Under the pieces are notes generated by a model, which was given only the letters and a program-made list of their open reading frames with translations, did no database searches and had not been told where the DNA came from. A DNA stretch of 64,000 bases from Rhizobium brockwellii (GTDB taxonomy: Bacteria; Pseudomonadota; Alphaproteobacteria; Rhizobiales; Rhizobiaceae). A program made the translations under genes and the position numbers. Below, piece by piece: positions 51,302 to 60,217 of the stretch. The number at the start of each line of letters is the position of its first letter. Within the stretch, counting starts at the first letter, position 1. The stretch lies in the NCBI RefSeq assembly GCF_000769405.2, contig NZ_CP053439.1, positions 3,224,001-3,288,000 on the forward strand, in the 5' to 3' direction.

Positions 51302-52615
51302 ATGGCCGAAATGGTAAAATCCACAACATCAAGCGGACCGCGAGCGGCGGAAGCCAGTCCGGTGACCCGCTTCTTCCGCGCCACCGAGATCGACACGCGT
51401 CTGCTCGGCATGATCGGCGCGCTGATCATCATCTGGATCGGTTTCCATATCATCACCGGCGGCCTCTTCCTGACCCCGCGCAATCTCTGGAACCTCTCGG
51501 TCCAGACGACCGACATCGCCGTCATGACGACGGGCATGGTGCTGATCATCGTCACCCGCAATATCGACCTGTCGGTCGGTTCCGTGCTCGGCCTCTGCGG
51601 CATGATCATGGGCGTGACGCAGGCCAAGATCCTGCCGGAATATATCGGCTTCGACAGCCCCTTCACCTGGGCGATCACGCTGCTGGTCGGATTGGCGGCA
51701 GGTTGCCTGATCGGCGCCTTCCAGGGCATCATCATCGCCTTCCTCAACGTTCCCTCCTTCATCGTCACGCTCGGCGGCCTGCTGGTCTGGCGCGGCGCCA
51801 CCTGGCTCGTCACCAGCGGCCAGACGGTTGCCCCGATGGACCAGACCTTCCGCATCATGGGCGGCGGCGCCGAAGGCTCGATCGGCGCCACCTGGAGCTG
51901 GATCGTCGGCATCTGCGCCTGCCTCTTCGTCATCGCAAGCATCGTCGGCTCACGCCGGCAGCGCCGGCGCTTCGGTTTCCCGCGCCGGCCGATGTGGGCT
52001 GAATATTTCCTCGCGGTCCTCAGCTGCGTGCTCATCCTCGGCGCGGTCTGGATCGCCAACAGCTATTACTGGCCGATCAACATCGCCAAGAAATATGCCG
52101 AGGCCAACAATATTCCCTGGCCCGAAACCGGTCTGGACATTCCCTACGGTATCGCCGTGCCGGTGCTGATCGCGATCGTCGTCGGCATCATCATGACCTT
52201 CATCGCGACAAGGTTGCGCTTCGGCCGCTATGTCTTCGCGATTGGCGGCAACCCCGAAGCGGCAGAACTCGCCGGCATAAAGACGCGCTGGGTCACCGTG
52301 CGCATCTTCGCGCTGATGGGCATTCTCGCGGCCATCGCCGCGGCGATTTCCACCGCCCGCCTCAATGCCGCGACGAACTCGCAGGGTACGCTCGACGAGC
52401 TCTATACCATCGCCGCCGCCGTTATCGGCGGAACGTCGCTGGCCGGCGGCACCGGCACCATTGCCGGCGCCATGCTCGGCGCCCTCGTCATGCAGTCGCT
52501 GCAGTCGGGCATGGTGCTCGCGCATGTCGATACGCCGCTGCAGAGCGTCGTCGTCGGCACCGTCCTTGTCGTGGCAGTCTGGCTCGACACCGTCTACCGC
52601 GCCCGTGCCAAGTGA
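51302..52615 (+). CDS. xylH: Xylose-type ABC transporter permease
   Basis: A 437-residue CUT2 permease with about ten to twelve membrane segments. Key stretches are [20 protein letters not shown] near residue 82, [20 protein letters not shown] near 148, the ATPase-contacting loop [20 protein letters not shown] near 315, and [23 protein letters not shown] near 378. I chose the ATG at 51302 ([17 protein letters not shown]); in-frame starts upstream would add a poorly conserved Arg-rich leader. It ends 14 bases before the xylG start. Confidence 0.88.
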   Translation: MAEMVKSTTSSGPRAAEASPVTRFFRATEIDTRLLGMIGALIIIWIGFHIITGGLFLTPRNLWNLSVQTTDIAVMTTGMVLIIVTRNIDLSVGSVLGLCGMIMGVTQAKILPEYIGFDSPFTWAITLLVGLAAGCLIGAFQGIIIAFLNVPSFIVTLGGLLVWRGATWLVTSGQTVAPMDQTFRIMGGGAEGSIGATWSWIVGICACLFVIASIVGSRRQRRRFGFPRRPMWAEYFLAVLSCVLILGAVWIANSYYWPINIAKKYAEANNIPWPETGLDIPYGIAVPVLIAIVVGIIMTFIATRLRFGRYVFAIGGNPEAAELAGIKTRWVTVRIFALMGILAAIAAAISTARLNAATNSQGTLDELYTIAAAVIGGTSLAGGTGTIAGAMLGALVMQSLQSGMVLAHVDTPLQSVVVGTVLVVAVWLDTVYRARAK

Positions 52616-52629
52616 GAGGAGCCCTAGAC

Positions 52630-53412
52630 ATGGCTGATCAACGCACTCCCCTCGTGGAACTGAAAAACATCTCGATCTCCTTCGGCGGCATTCACGCCGT
52701 GGACAATGCCTCGGTCGATCTCTACCCCGGCGAAGTCGTGGCATTGCTCGGCCATAACGGCGCCGGCAAGTCGACGCTCATCAAGATCCTCTCCGGCGCC
52801 TACAAGCGCGATGGCGGCGAGATCCTGATCAACGGCGAGCCGGCCGACATCCGCAATCCGCGCGATGCCAAGAAATACGGGATCGAGACGATCTACCAGA
52901 CGCTCGCCGTCGCCGACAATGTCGACGCCGCCGCCAACCTCTATCTCGGCCGCGAGCTGAAGACCCGCTGGGGCACGCTCGACGACGTCGCGATGGAAGC
53001 CTCGGCCCGCGAGGTGATGGGGCGCCTCAACCCCAACTTCAAACGCTTCAAGGAGCCGGTGAAGGCGCTTTCGGGCGGCCAGCGGCAATCGGTGGCGATC
53101 GCCCGTGCGATCCTCTTCAACGCCCGCATCCTGATCATGGACGAACCGACGGCAGCGCTCGGCCCCCAGGAGACGGCGCAGGTCGGTGAGCTGATCAAGC
53201 AGCTGAAGAAGGAAGGCATCGGCATCTTCCTCATCAGCCACGACATCCACGACGTCTTCGACCTCGCCGACCGCGTTTCGGTGATGAAGAACGGCCAGGT
53301 CGTCGGCCACGCCCGCACCGAAGACGTGACCAAGGACGAAGTCCTCGGCATGATCATCCTCGGCAAGGTGCCGTCAAAGGCGATCCCCGGCCCCGGCGCC
53401 ATGCAGATCTGA
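52630..53412 (+). CDS. xylG: Xylose-type ABC transporter ATP-binding protein, single-domain
   Basis: A 260-residue single ABC ATPase. Walker A is GHNGAGKST near residue 42, the signature is [16 protein letters not shown] near residue 144, Walker B is [12 protein letters not shown], and the switch His is in [11 protein letters not shown]. coli XylG and GguA in this window are tandem proteins of about 510 residues; this one keeps only one domain, as in FrcA-type rhizobial sugar importers, so it must act as a homodimer. GAGAGGAG lies upstream of the ATG at 52630. A terminator follows. Confidence 0.88.
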   Translation: MADQRTPLVELKNISISFGGIHAVDNASVDLYPGEVVALLGHNGAGKSTLIKILSGAYKRDGGEILINGEPADIRNPRDAKKYGIETIYQTLAVADNVDAAANLYLGRELKTRWGTLDDVAMEASAREVMGRLNPNFKRFKEPVKALSGGQRQSVAIARAILFNARILIMDEPTAALGPQETAQVGELIKQLKKEGIGIFLISHDIHDVFDLADRVSVMKNGQVVGHARTEDVTKDEVLGMIILGKVPSKAIPGPGAMQI

Positions 53413-53443
53413 CTGCCGCGGACCGACAGCCACACTAACCACG

Positions 53444-53474
53444 CTCCGCCGCCCGCAAGGCCGGCGGAGTTTTT
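53444..53474 (+). terminator. Rho-independent terminator after xylFHG
   Basis: CTCCGCCG (53444-53451) pairs with CGGCGGAG (53462-53469), with further inner pairing of the loop, and TTTTTA follows directly. It ends the xylose transporter operon 31 bases after xylG. Confidence 0.88.
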
Positions 53475-53617
53475 ATGCAACGGTCCTCTTGGCTGATGGA
53501 TAAAAACACCCTGCAAAGCGCAAGCACCCGTATTTCTGAGAATTTCGCGATTGAAGCCGGCCGCAAGCTAGGCTAAGAACCACCCATCGGACAGGCGATT
53601 CAAACCGCCTCAAGCAT

Positions 53618-53694
53618 GCACCCGTAGCTCAGCTGGATAGAGTGTTGGATTCCGATTCCAAAGGTCACAGGTTCGAATCCTGTCGGGTGCGCCA
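53618..53694 (+). tRNA. tRNA-Arg (anticodon CCG)
   Basis: A full 77-base cloverleaf: acceptor arms GCACCCG / CGGGTGC, D-arm with AGCTCAGCTGGATAGAG, anticodon stem TTGGA / TCCAA around the loop TTCCGAT (anticodon CCG, reading CGG), T-arm with GGTTCGAATCC, discriminator G and an encoded CCA end. It stands alone. The gene content changes downstream, and the 3' end of such tRNAs is a common integration site. The 243 bases between it and the next gene contain no integrase or visible att copy. Confidence 0.97.
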
Positions 53695-53937
53695 CAAAAC
53701 ACATTGAAATTATTGACTTATTGCCCTTTACTTGCTCTTCCTCCGAGCGGTGGTATCGGTAGCACAAGGCGAACCGCGTCGAAAAAAACCTTTGTATTCA
53801 GTATCCGGAAATTGCCGCCGAAGCGGGCGTTAGCACAGTGTTAGCGCGAGCCAGCTAGTGTGGTGACGCCATGGGAAACCCGGTTGTCCGTTGAAAACAG
53901 GACAAAAACGAGCCCTGCCGCGGCTTACGGAGGTTAA

Positions 53938-54264
53938 ATGAGACTGGTTCTAGGCAGCGTAATATTGACGTCTGGGATACTGCTATCCAGCCTGTCAGGA
54001 TTCGCAGCTTCGGGCGGATGGCATTCGGATGGGCAAGGGAGGAGATACTGGCACGTTACTCCGCGGCCCGGTCAATGTAATATAAGCCAAGCGAAAAACC
54101 AGGCGCTTCGGGCCGGCATCTATCGTAGCGAGATTATACAGCAGGATGACAATGTCATCGTGCTCCGAGGTCTGGATGAATCGGGCGACCGGCGAACGAT
54201 CGGTTTCGGCAACATCAGGGGGTGCCCTGAGTTGGAGGGCCATGAGGATAGTCCGAACTTCTGA
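53938..54264 (+). CDS. Small exported hypothetical protein
   Basis: A 108-residue protein with a signal peptide (VLGSVILTSGILLSSLSGFA, cleavage likely after FAA). The mature part starts SGGWHSDGQGRRYWHVTPRPGQ and holds two Cys (GQCNISQ and RGCPELEG) that may pair. GGAGG four bases before the ATG supports the start. No domain is recognised. It is the first gene after tRNA-Arg and has no close operon partner. Confidence 0.65.
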   Translation: MRLVLGSVILTSGILLSSLSGFAASGGWHSDGQGRRYWHVTPRPGQCNISQAKNQALRAGIYRSEIIQQDDNVIVLRGLDESGDRRTIGFGNIRGCPELEGHEDSPNF

Positions 54265-54724
54265 GGGCATAGCAGAGTTTGTTCAGCGAACTTTCCCAAT
54301 TCTGACCGAGGCACGCTTTTCTGAGCAAGCGTCGCGTCTCTACCGATCGACGAGGCTGGCGGTTGGCAGCGCATCGGATGCCTCATTCCCAGCTGGCTCG
54401 CCCTATTGATTGATCCGGGTTTAAGGTCGATGCATGTTCTGGTCAGCCGCTAGGCTGGAGTTGAGATCGCCTGTTCCGGGAGACTGAAGATCGGGAGCGG
54501 TGGTAACCGTTTCAGAGCGGCGGGGATTTCAGAGCAGCACACAATGCGCTCGATGCTCTCCTCCCGCGGGCGTAGGGTCCGATTGCGCTTGAGATGACCC
54601 GCTTCCTCAAGTCACCGAGCTTACGAATCCCCTTGTTAGGAATTTATTGACCATAAGCTGGCTTTACTGAGCCTGATGGATGCGGAGATACCCGCACACC
54701 GTCGAGTGTTTGGTGTAGGCGGGA
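54265..54724. other. 460-base region without a supported gene
   Basis: No convincing coding frame, RNA or transposase remnant is recognised here. The composition is mixed, with an AT-rich patch (about 54630-54660) before the DUF882 gene. A gene desert of this size is unusual for this otherwise compact window and fits a region that has undergone insertion and decay near a tRNA. Confidence 0.4.
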
Positions 54725-56101
54725 TTGTTCGTGTTGAAGTATCCAGTGCAAGGATTATCGGGCGGGGCCTTGGGTGGAATTGCCACGCTGCTGTCGCGTG
54801 CGGAACGCTTCGCAGCGCAGACCATTCTGCCGGCTCTGTTTGCGCTGCCGGCGCTTATCGGTTCGGCATCATTTGCCTCAGCGGAAGATCGGGCCCTGAA
54901 GCTGTTCTTTACCCATACGGGCGAGAGGGCCACGATTACCTACAAGCGGGACGGAAAGTTCGATCCGAAAGGCCTTGCCCAGATCAATCGGTTTCTGCGC
55001 GACTGGCGAAGGAACGAGCCGACCCGGATGGATCCCCGGCTGCTCGACCTGGTCTGGGAGGTGTACAAGCGCAGCGGCGGCAAGGACTACATCCATATCG
55101 TCTCCGCCTATCGTTCGCCCACCACCAACAACATGCTCCGCAACCGCTCGCGCAGCACGGGCGTCGCCAAGAAGAGCCAGCACATGCTGGGCAAGGCGAT
55201 GGACTTCTACGTTCCCGGCGTGAAGCTTTCGACGCTGCGTGCGCTTGCCATGCAGATGCAGGTCGGCGGTGTCGGATATTATCCGACCTCGGGATCGCCC
55301 TTCGTGCATCTCGATGTCGGCAACGTCAGGGCCTGGCCCCGCATGTCCCGGCAGGAACTCGCTCGACTATTCCCGAATGGGCAGACGATGCACCTGCCGG
55401 CCGATGGCCGGCCGCTGCCGGGATACAATCAAGCGGTTGCGAACTACAAGAAGCGCGGCGGCCCCACCTCGATCCAGATCGCCAGCACCGCGGGAGAAGA
55501 CGAAGACGCAGGAGCGTCGACCACGTCAAGTCGCGATACCGCAGACAATAAACTCGTGACGGCGCTTCTGCCCGCGCCCCGAAGCCGGGCATTGAATGCG
55601 CTGGCGCTGCAGACCGGCGCGGCCGAGCGGGATGACAAGCGGTCCGCTCCAGATGTTTCATCTTTGCCGATTCCGATACCGGCGATGCGGCCACCCGCCC
55701 TCGAGCACGACGCTGATATGGATGACAAACTGGAAACGGCGTCGATCGGCCCAATTGATGTCCTTCCGGACAGGCCGGCGCCGGCATTGCCGGGCTACGC
55801 CCGCTTCGAACCCCTCCGTGTTGCACACCAGGCCTCCAAGCAGGGCGCTGATATGATCGCCTCCCTGCCCATGACCGCTTCCTGGGAGGAAGCAAGTTTC
55901 TTTGGATCGACGTCCGACGCGGCGCTGATGAAATGGGCGCTGCATTCTCCCGGCGAGGCGATTGCTTTGAACGCGCCTCGCGTTTCTCCCCGCACGGTTC
56001 ATCGTGAGGTTAATGCCGCGACATCAGGTAAGGATATCATTCCGGTGGCCGCCACCGACCTGTTCGATGCGAGCCGGTTTGCGTCGCCCCCGGAGGGCTG
56101 A
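54725..56101 (+). CDS. DUF882/M15-type peptidoglycan endopeptidase (MepK-like) with long tail
   Basis: A 458-residue exported protein. An N-terminal hydrophobic segment (about residues 34-52, TILPALFALPALIGSASFA) can serve as a signal. The DUF882 domain, residues about 55-210, has SAYRSPTTNNMLR, the metal-ligand pair in SQHMLGKAMDFYV, and FVHLDVGNVRAWPRM with the last His, as in M15-type Zn peptidases that cut peptidoglycan crosslinks. The final 230 residues are low-complexity and unlike the family, which is usually about 200-300 residues. The start is TTG at 54725, or GTG at 54731; both have weak ribosome binding sites. Confidence 0.75.
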   Translation: MFVLKYPVQGLSGGALGGIATLLSRAERFAAQTILPALFALPALIGSASFASAEDRALKLFFTHTGERATITYKRDGKFDPKGLAQINRFLRDWRRNEPTRMDPRLLDLVWEVYKRSGGKDYIHIVSAYRSPTTNNMLRNRSRSTGVAKKSQHMLGKAMDFYVPGVKLSTLRALAMQMQVGGVGYYPTSGSPFVHLDVGNVRAWPRMSRQELARLFPNGQTMHLPADGRPLPGYNQAVANYKKRGGPTSIQIASTAGEDEDAGASTTSSRDTADNKLVTALLPAPRSRALNALALQTGAAERDDKRSAPDVSSLPIPIPAMRPPALEHDADMDDKLETASIGPIDVLPDRPAPALPGYARFEPLRVAHQASKQGADMIASLPMTASWEEASFFGSTSDAALMKWALHSPGEAIALNAPRVSPRTVHREVNAATSGKDIIPVAATDLFDASRFASPPEG

Positions 56102-56371
56102 CCTCAATCATCAGGGCTTGATGCGCGGCACGAAACCGATCGGAAGTGCCGGAACGACCATGGTGAGAACCGGGCTGACGTGTTCGATGTGACGATTGCC
56201 GGGCTCCGCGCAACCGACAGCATGCCCAGCGTCCCGCAACGTGACTTCGAGACGCCCGTTTCCGCGCGCGCAAACTCAGACCAAAGTCCGATCCACCCCG
56301 GACTTCGTGCCCATACAAAACCTTCGCCCGCTATAATAACAATAATATCCTTAAGTAACGAGGCGGATGAT

Positions 56372-57328
56372 GTGAGAAACGTATTAATTTCTGGCGGAGC
56401 AGGCTTCATTGGATCGCATTTATGCGACCGACTTCTACTTAGGAATGACATCCAGAAACTGGTTGTTGTTGACAATCTCTGGACGGGACTTTTCGAAAAT
56501 ATTGCACATATTCGAGACGCCCGTTTCCACTTCGTCAAATCGGACGTCGAAACGCTGCAGACTTCGGAGAAGTTCGACGAAGTCTACCATCTCGCATCCC
56601 CCGCATCTCCGCCATGGTACATGAAGGAACCGAAGAGAACGATTTCCGCCAACCTTCTCGGAGCGTTCCGGCTTCTGGATGTGCTGAAGAAGGGCGGGCG
56701 TTTCTGTTTTACTTCCTCCTCCGAAGTCTATGGCGACCCGTTGGTGTCGCCGCAGCCGGAAGCTTATAAGGGCCAGGTAGACTGCACCGGACCGCGCTCT
56801 TCCTACGACGAGAGCAAGCGATGCACTGAGTCGCTGCTATTCGAGATGCAGCGCACCCAAGGGCTCGACGTCAAGGTCGTCCGCCCCTTCAACATCTACG
56901 GTCCCCGGACGCGTTTCGACGATGGCCGCGCTGTGTCCAACTTCATCACCCAGGCGCTTTCGGGCCGCCCGATTACCGTGTTCGGCGACGGCCTTCAGTC
57001 CCGCAGTTGGGGCTATGTCGATGACATTGTCGACGGCTTCGCGCGATATTTCTGGATGAACCAAACCGACTACAAGGGGCCTCTGAACGTCGGCAACGAT
57101 CGGGAGATTTCGGTTCTGGAGGTGGCGCGATATGTTTCAAAGCTCGGCGGCGGCGTGCCGATTGTCTTCCAGCCCTCCCCTCCGCAGGATCCGACGAACA
57201 GACGGCCGGATCTCACCAATGCGCACTACGTCATGCCGGAATGGTCGTGCAAAATCACCTACGAACAGGGTGTCGCCATGACGCTCGACTGGTTCAGGGA
57301 TCAAATGAAGGCACGCGCGGCGCAATGA
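56372..57328 (+). CDS. UDP-glucuronate decarboxylase-like NAD-dependent SDR
   Basis: A 318-residue extended SDR. NAD motif GGAGFIGSHLCDRLLLR at residues 7-23, the UXS-like YHLASPASPPWYMKEP, TSSSEVYGDP, the catalytic SSYDESKR (Tyr-x-x-x-Lys) near residue 145, and RPFNIYGPRTRFDDGRAVS. Most like UDP-xylose synthase, which converts UDP-glucuronate to UDP-xylose for surface polysaccharide. The start is GTG at 56372 with GAGG upstream; the longer frame to 56180 has no family similarity. It lies beside glycosyltransferases and a polysaccharide exporter. A related epimerase is the alternative. Confidence 0.83.
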   Translation: MRNVLISGGAGFIGSHLCDRLLLRNDIQKLVVVDNLWTGLFENIAHIRDARFHFVKSDVETLQTSEKFDEVYHLASPASPPWYMKEPKRTISANLLGAFRLLDVLKKGGRFCFTSSSEVYGDPLVSPQPEAYKGQVDCTGPRSSYDESKRCTESLLFEMQRTQGLDVKVVRPFNIYGPRTRFDDGRAVSNFITQALSGRPITVFGDGLQSRSWGYVDDIVDGFARYFWMNQTDYKGPLNVGNDREISVLEVARYVSKLGGGVPIVFQPSPPQDPTNRRPDLTNAHYVMPEWSCKITYEQGVAMTLDWFRDQMKARAAQ

Positions 57329-57396
57329 GCCATCACGGCTTTGGAGCTTCGCGCCTTTGCTGGGCGGCGTGTGCTCACGGTGCAATTGGGAGAGTG

Positions 57397-57567
57397 ATGA
57401 TGCCAGAACCAATGCCGTCTGATCTGAAGGATATGAGTTTCCTCGTCTCGACTAGAGGGCGAAAATCCCCGCGCTCGGCGATATACTGGAGACGGCCTGG
57501 TATTGGCATCAGCGAAACAAGCTTCCGCCATCCAGCGATGAAACGCCTGAATTCCTCTAAGCATTGA
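57397..57567 (+). CDS. Doubtful 56-residue frame in a gene-poor gap
   Basis: A short frame (MMPEPMPSDLKDMSFLVSTR start) with GGGAGAG nearby. It lies in the 344-base gap 57329-57672 between the SDR gene and the glycosyltransferase. The opposite strand of the same stretch reads CLEEFRRFIAGWRKLVSL and ADRGDFRPL-like sequence with better protein character but no start, so this gap may instead hold a fragment of a broken gene. Neither reading is supported by a recognised family. Confidence 0.2.
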   Translation: MMPEPMPSDLKDMSFLVSTRGRKSPRSAIYWRRPGIGISETSFRHPAMKRLNSSKH

Positions 57568-57672
57568 GCTTTACTTTCTCCGCGACAGCCGGAACTGGCC
57601 CCACGGCGGGCGCATCGGCACGGGCGCGGTAGGGCGTCGGAACATTGCGCTCGGCTGCAGCAGCGTCGGCCG

Positions 57673-59040
57673 CTACGATCTACTCGTATTGTCATAGAGT
57701 GCTGAACGCAGTTTCGCCTGCATCCACTGGACGTGCTGTTCGATCATATGGGCGTGGAAACTGGGGTTATTGAGAGTGTTCAATGTGAAGTCGGACAATT
57801 GCGGGGGGACGTTGATCGGCTGACCCTGCCATTCGGCAAGCGCCACAGGAAGATATCCATGTATTGCCTGGCGGTTCAGCCACGGACGGAGATGCCGTGC
57901 GTCCCACGGTTCGGCGCCGATCTGGTGACACATGTCGCCGACGGGTACCGTCCCATTCGCGATACGAGCAGCGAGGGGTCGGCGTTCCGCCAGCATAGCT
58001 TCGGCTGCCTCAAGGCCTTGGTCCAGATTGATCTCGAGCACGTCGATTTCGTCAGTGGAAGCTGTCGGATCCGTCGGAAGCCGCCAATCCTCACCCAACA
58101 CTTCGGCGGCGCCACGAAGATAATGATATCCATTGAGCTGCCGCTCTACCTTCTCATAGAGCCTGCGAAGGCCAGCCTTCTCCAACATTTGGAGGAGGCG
58201 GGGGCCAGCCTTGACGAGGGGGTCAAGGACAGAACCGGCGCGGGTAGCCATGGCCCTTTGCAGACGCTTCTTCCGCCCCTTTTTTCCGGCAAACCGATGG
58301 ATCTCGAGCAGCCGCTGTATGTCGGGGTGCTTGCGAGCCATCAAGGCATCGGAGCGTCCCTCTTGATGCCTGCGTACCATCTTTCCGGTGAGTGTCGCCG
58401 TTTGATGTTCGAGATGATAGCCCAATGCGTCAGGAGCAAAACGAATTGGAACTCCTTTTTTGATCAGACGCAGACCAAATTCGAAGTCTTCTCGTGCACG
58501 GGCGAATTGAGGATCGAGCCCGCCCATTGCGTGAAAAAGCTCCGCCTCCAGCGAAAGGTTTCCTGTCAGCACATCGGTAAAGGCGAACTGATGTCCAGGG
58601 CGGGACACGCGCTCGAAGTGCCTCGTCCACCATGCGCGCGCGCTGAGGCGGAAGCGATCCTTTGCAATGTGCGGAAGTGGCGGGTAAGGGCCCATCACGA
58701 CGCCCCCAGGGTGGCGCTGATGTTCAACGACGTGCGCCCGAACGAAGTTTTCCCCAGGCTCAATGTCGTCATCAAGGAAGATCAATAAACGGCCGCTCGC
58801 GACCTGCGACCCCGCATTGCGGGCGAGTGCCGGACCGACGCCCGGCAACGACAGGGTACGAAGCGGAACGCGGGTACGAAGCGACGAGAGCATTGTCGAC
58901 GTGTCGTCCTCACACCCGTCCGCCACAACCAGGACTTCGAACGCTGGGGTCCCATCTCGCTGAGCGTCGAGCTTACCCAGAAGCGATCTCAGCATGGCAG
59001 CACGATTATGCGTTGGTATGATAACGCTGATGTCAACCAC
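57673..59040 (-). CDS. Family 2 glycosyltransferase
   Basis: A 455-residue GT2 (GT-A fold) enzyme. It starts VVDISVIIPTHNRAAMLRSLL (GTG at 59040), with the donor-site ADGCEDDTS near residue 40, the metal motif LIFLDDDIEPG near residue 91, the acceptor motif ALGGLDPQF-like AMGGLDPQFARAREDFEFGLR near residue 172, and a long C-terminal region of about 200 residues with no named domain. The start lies inside the end of the neighbouring glycosyltransferase gene (eight-base overlap), so the two are coupled. Sugar donor and acceptor are not readable. Confidence 0.85.
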   Translation of the reverse strand: MVDISVIIPTHNRAAMLRSLLGKLDAQRDGTPAFEVLVVADGCEDDTSTMLSSLRTRVPLRTLSLPGVGPALARNAGSQVASGRLLIFLDDDIEPGENFVRAHVVEHQRHPGGVVMGPYPPLPHIAKDRFRLSARAWWTRHFERVSRPGHQFAFTDVLTGNLSLEAELFHAMGGLDPQFARAREDFEFGLRLIKKGVPIRFAPDALGYHLEHQTATLTGKMVRRHQEGRSDALMARKHPDIQRLLEIHRFAGKKGRKKRLQRAMATRAGSVLDPLVKAGPRLLQMLEKAGLRRLYEKVERQLNGYHYLRGAAEVLGEDWRLPTDPTASTDEIDVLEINLDQGLEAAEAMLAERRPLAARIANGTVPVGDMCHQIGAEPWDARHLRPWLNRQAIHGYLPVALAEWQGQPINVPPQLSDFTLNTLNNPSFHAHMIEQHVQWMQAKLRSALYDNTSRS

Positions 59041-60217
59041 GCTTGTGCCCTGCCCCCACGACTCGCGCCCGCGCCCTCAGATAACGAACCGGGCCGCTCG
59101 CAGCCCCTCTGACCTGGGTTAAGGCGTCGTTGTAAGGCAGGCTGAATTGGTGTGTCCGTCGAGGTTGAAACAATCGCCGAAGAAGCCTGATGTACGAACG
59201 AACCATGCGAGGGAGCGCACGCGGGTTTCGCTCGAACAGGAGGGCCTTCGTCAAGATGGCGAGCGATGCAACCTCGTAGCCATACATCTGCTGCTGCAGT
59301 TCCTTGCTTGAGCGACGATGGCGGTGCCAGTTCAGAGCCTCGGGATCGTAGACGATCCGATATCCGGCTTCGAGCACACGCCGGAACATGTCTGTGTCGC
59401 CACCAGCCAGACTTAGCGTTCCAGCGTCGAGGGCCTCGTCGAACCACCCCACCGCGTCAACGATCGTTCGGCGCAATGCCATGTTGACACCGGCACCCGC
59501 ATGCCATCCGGTGAATGGATCCAGGTTGTGGGCGTCATAGACCTGACGCCTGAAACCACGGCAAAAACCGCCAAAATGTTGAAAGGCGATCTGCGCGTCC
59601 GTTTCCAGCTCTGCCGCCATAGTAAGGCCGGTTACGGCCAGCACCAGCGGGTCCTCGAAATTGCGAAGCAAGGTTCTAAGCCATAGCGGGTCGGGGACCG
59701 CATCGTCGTCGATGAAGGCGACGACGTCTGCATCTGCGTTGCGAAGGGCAGTATTGCGCGCGACGTCAAGACCAGGACGCGGTTCGCGCAGATATCTCAC
59801 AGTGTCGAAGCGCCCGACTAAATCTCGCGTGGCCTCATTCGATGGGGCATTGTCGACGACGAGAATATCGACCTTATCGGGCATAGCCATAAGCCCGGTG
59901 AGGCAGCGCTCCAGATCTTCGGTACGATCGCGCGTGCAAATCACGACGGAAGCTTTCGGCAGTTGACTTGGAGCCGGCGACGGGTCAGGGAGGGCCAGCC
60001 GATGCCTCAGCCAAGCCTCGAATACCGACGAACTGGCCGCAGACAGAATCCGGTCCTTAATTGGCGTCTTGCCGCCATCGGTGTCGAAGGCGATCACAGC
60101 TTGGCCGCACGGACGACCGGCGACCCGGATCAGCACAAGTGCACCCTGATAGTCAGCGGTCGGTTCAAAATCTGGCGGAAGGTCAAGAATGTCGATGTCT
60201 CGAACCGCAAGGCGCAT
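59033..60217 (-). CDS. Family 2 glycosyltransferase with N-terminal extension
   Basis: A 394-residue protein. Residues 1-95 (MRLAVRDIDILDLPPDFEPT) form a non-catalytic extension seen in some rhizobial GT2 enzymes. The GT2 core follows with ASVVICTRDRTEDLERCL near residue 100, VVAFIDDDAVPDPLWL near residue 182, GAGVNMALRR and GDTDMFRRVLEAGYRIVYDP near residue 290. Its ATG overlaps the wzt stop (TGATG), placing it in the wzm-wzt operon. The frame extends upstream but that part is antisense-like Arg-rich sequence over wzt. The substrate is unknown. Confidence 0.86.
   Translation of the reverse strand: MRLAVRDIDILDLPPDFEPTADYQGALVLIRVAGRPCGQAVIAFDTDGGKTPIKDRILSAASSSVFEAWLRHRLALPDPSPAPSQLPKASVVICTRDRTEDLERCLTGLMAMPDKVDILVVDNAPSNEATRDLVGRFDTVRYLREPRPGLDVARNTALRNADADVVAFIDDDAVPDPLWLRTLLRNFEDPLVLAVTGLTMAAELETDAQIAFQHFGGFCRGFRRQVYDAHNLDPFTGWHAGAGVNMALRRTIVDAVGWFDEALDAGTLSLAGGDTDMFRRVLEAGYRIVYDPEALNWHRHRRSSKELQQQMYGYEVASLAILTKALLFERNPRALPRMVRSYIRLLRRLFQPRRTHQFSLPYNDALTQVRGAASGPVRYLRARARVVGAGHKRG

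Noticed and set aside
53695..53937. Search for an integrase or att duplication directly after tRNA-Arg
   Set aside because: No recombinase frame and no second copy of the tRNA 3' end was seen, so an integrated element cannot be claimed from this window alone.
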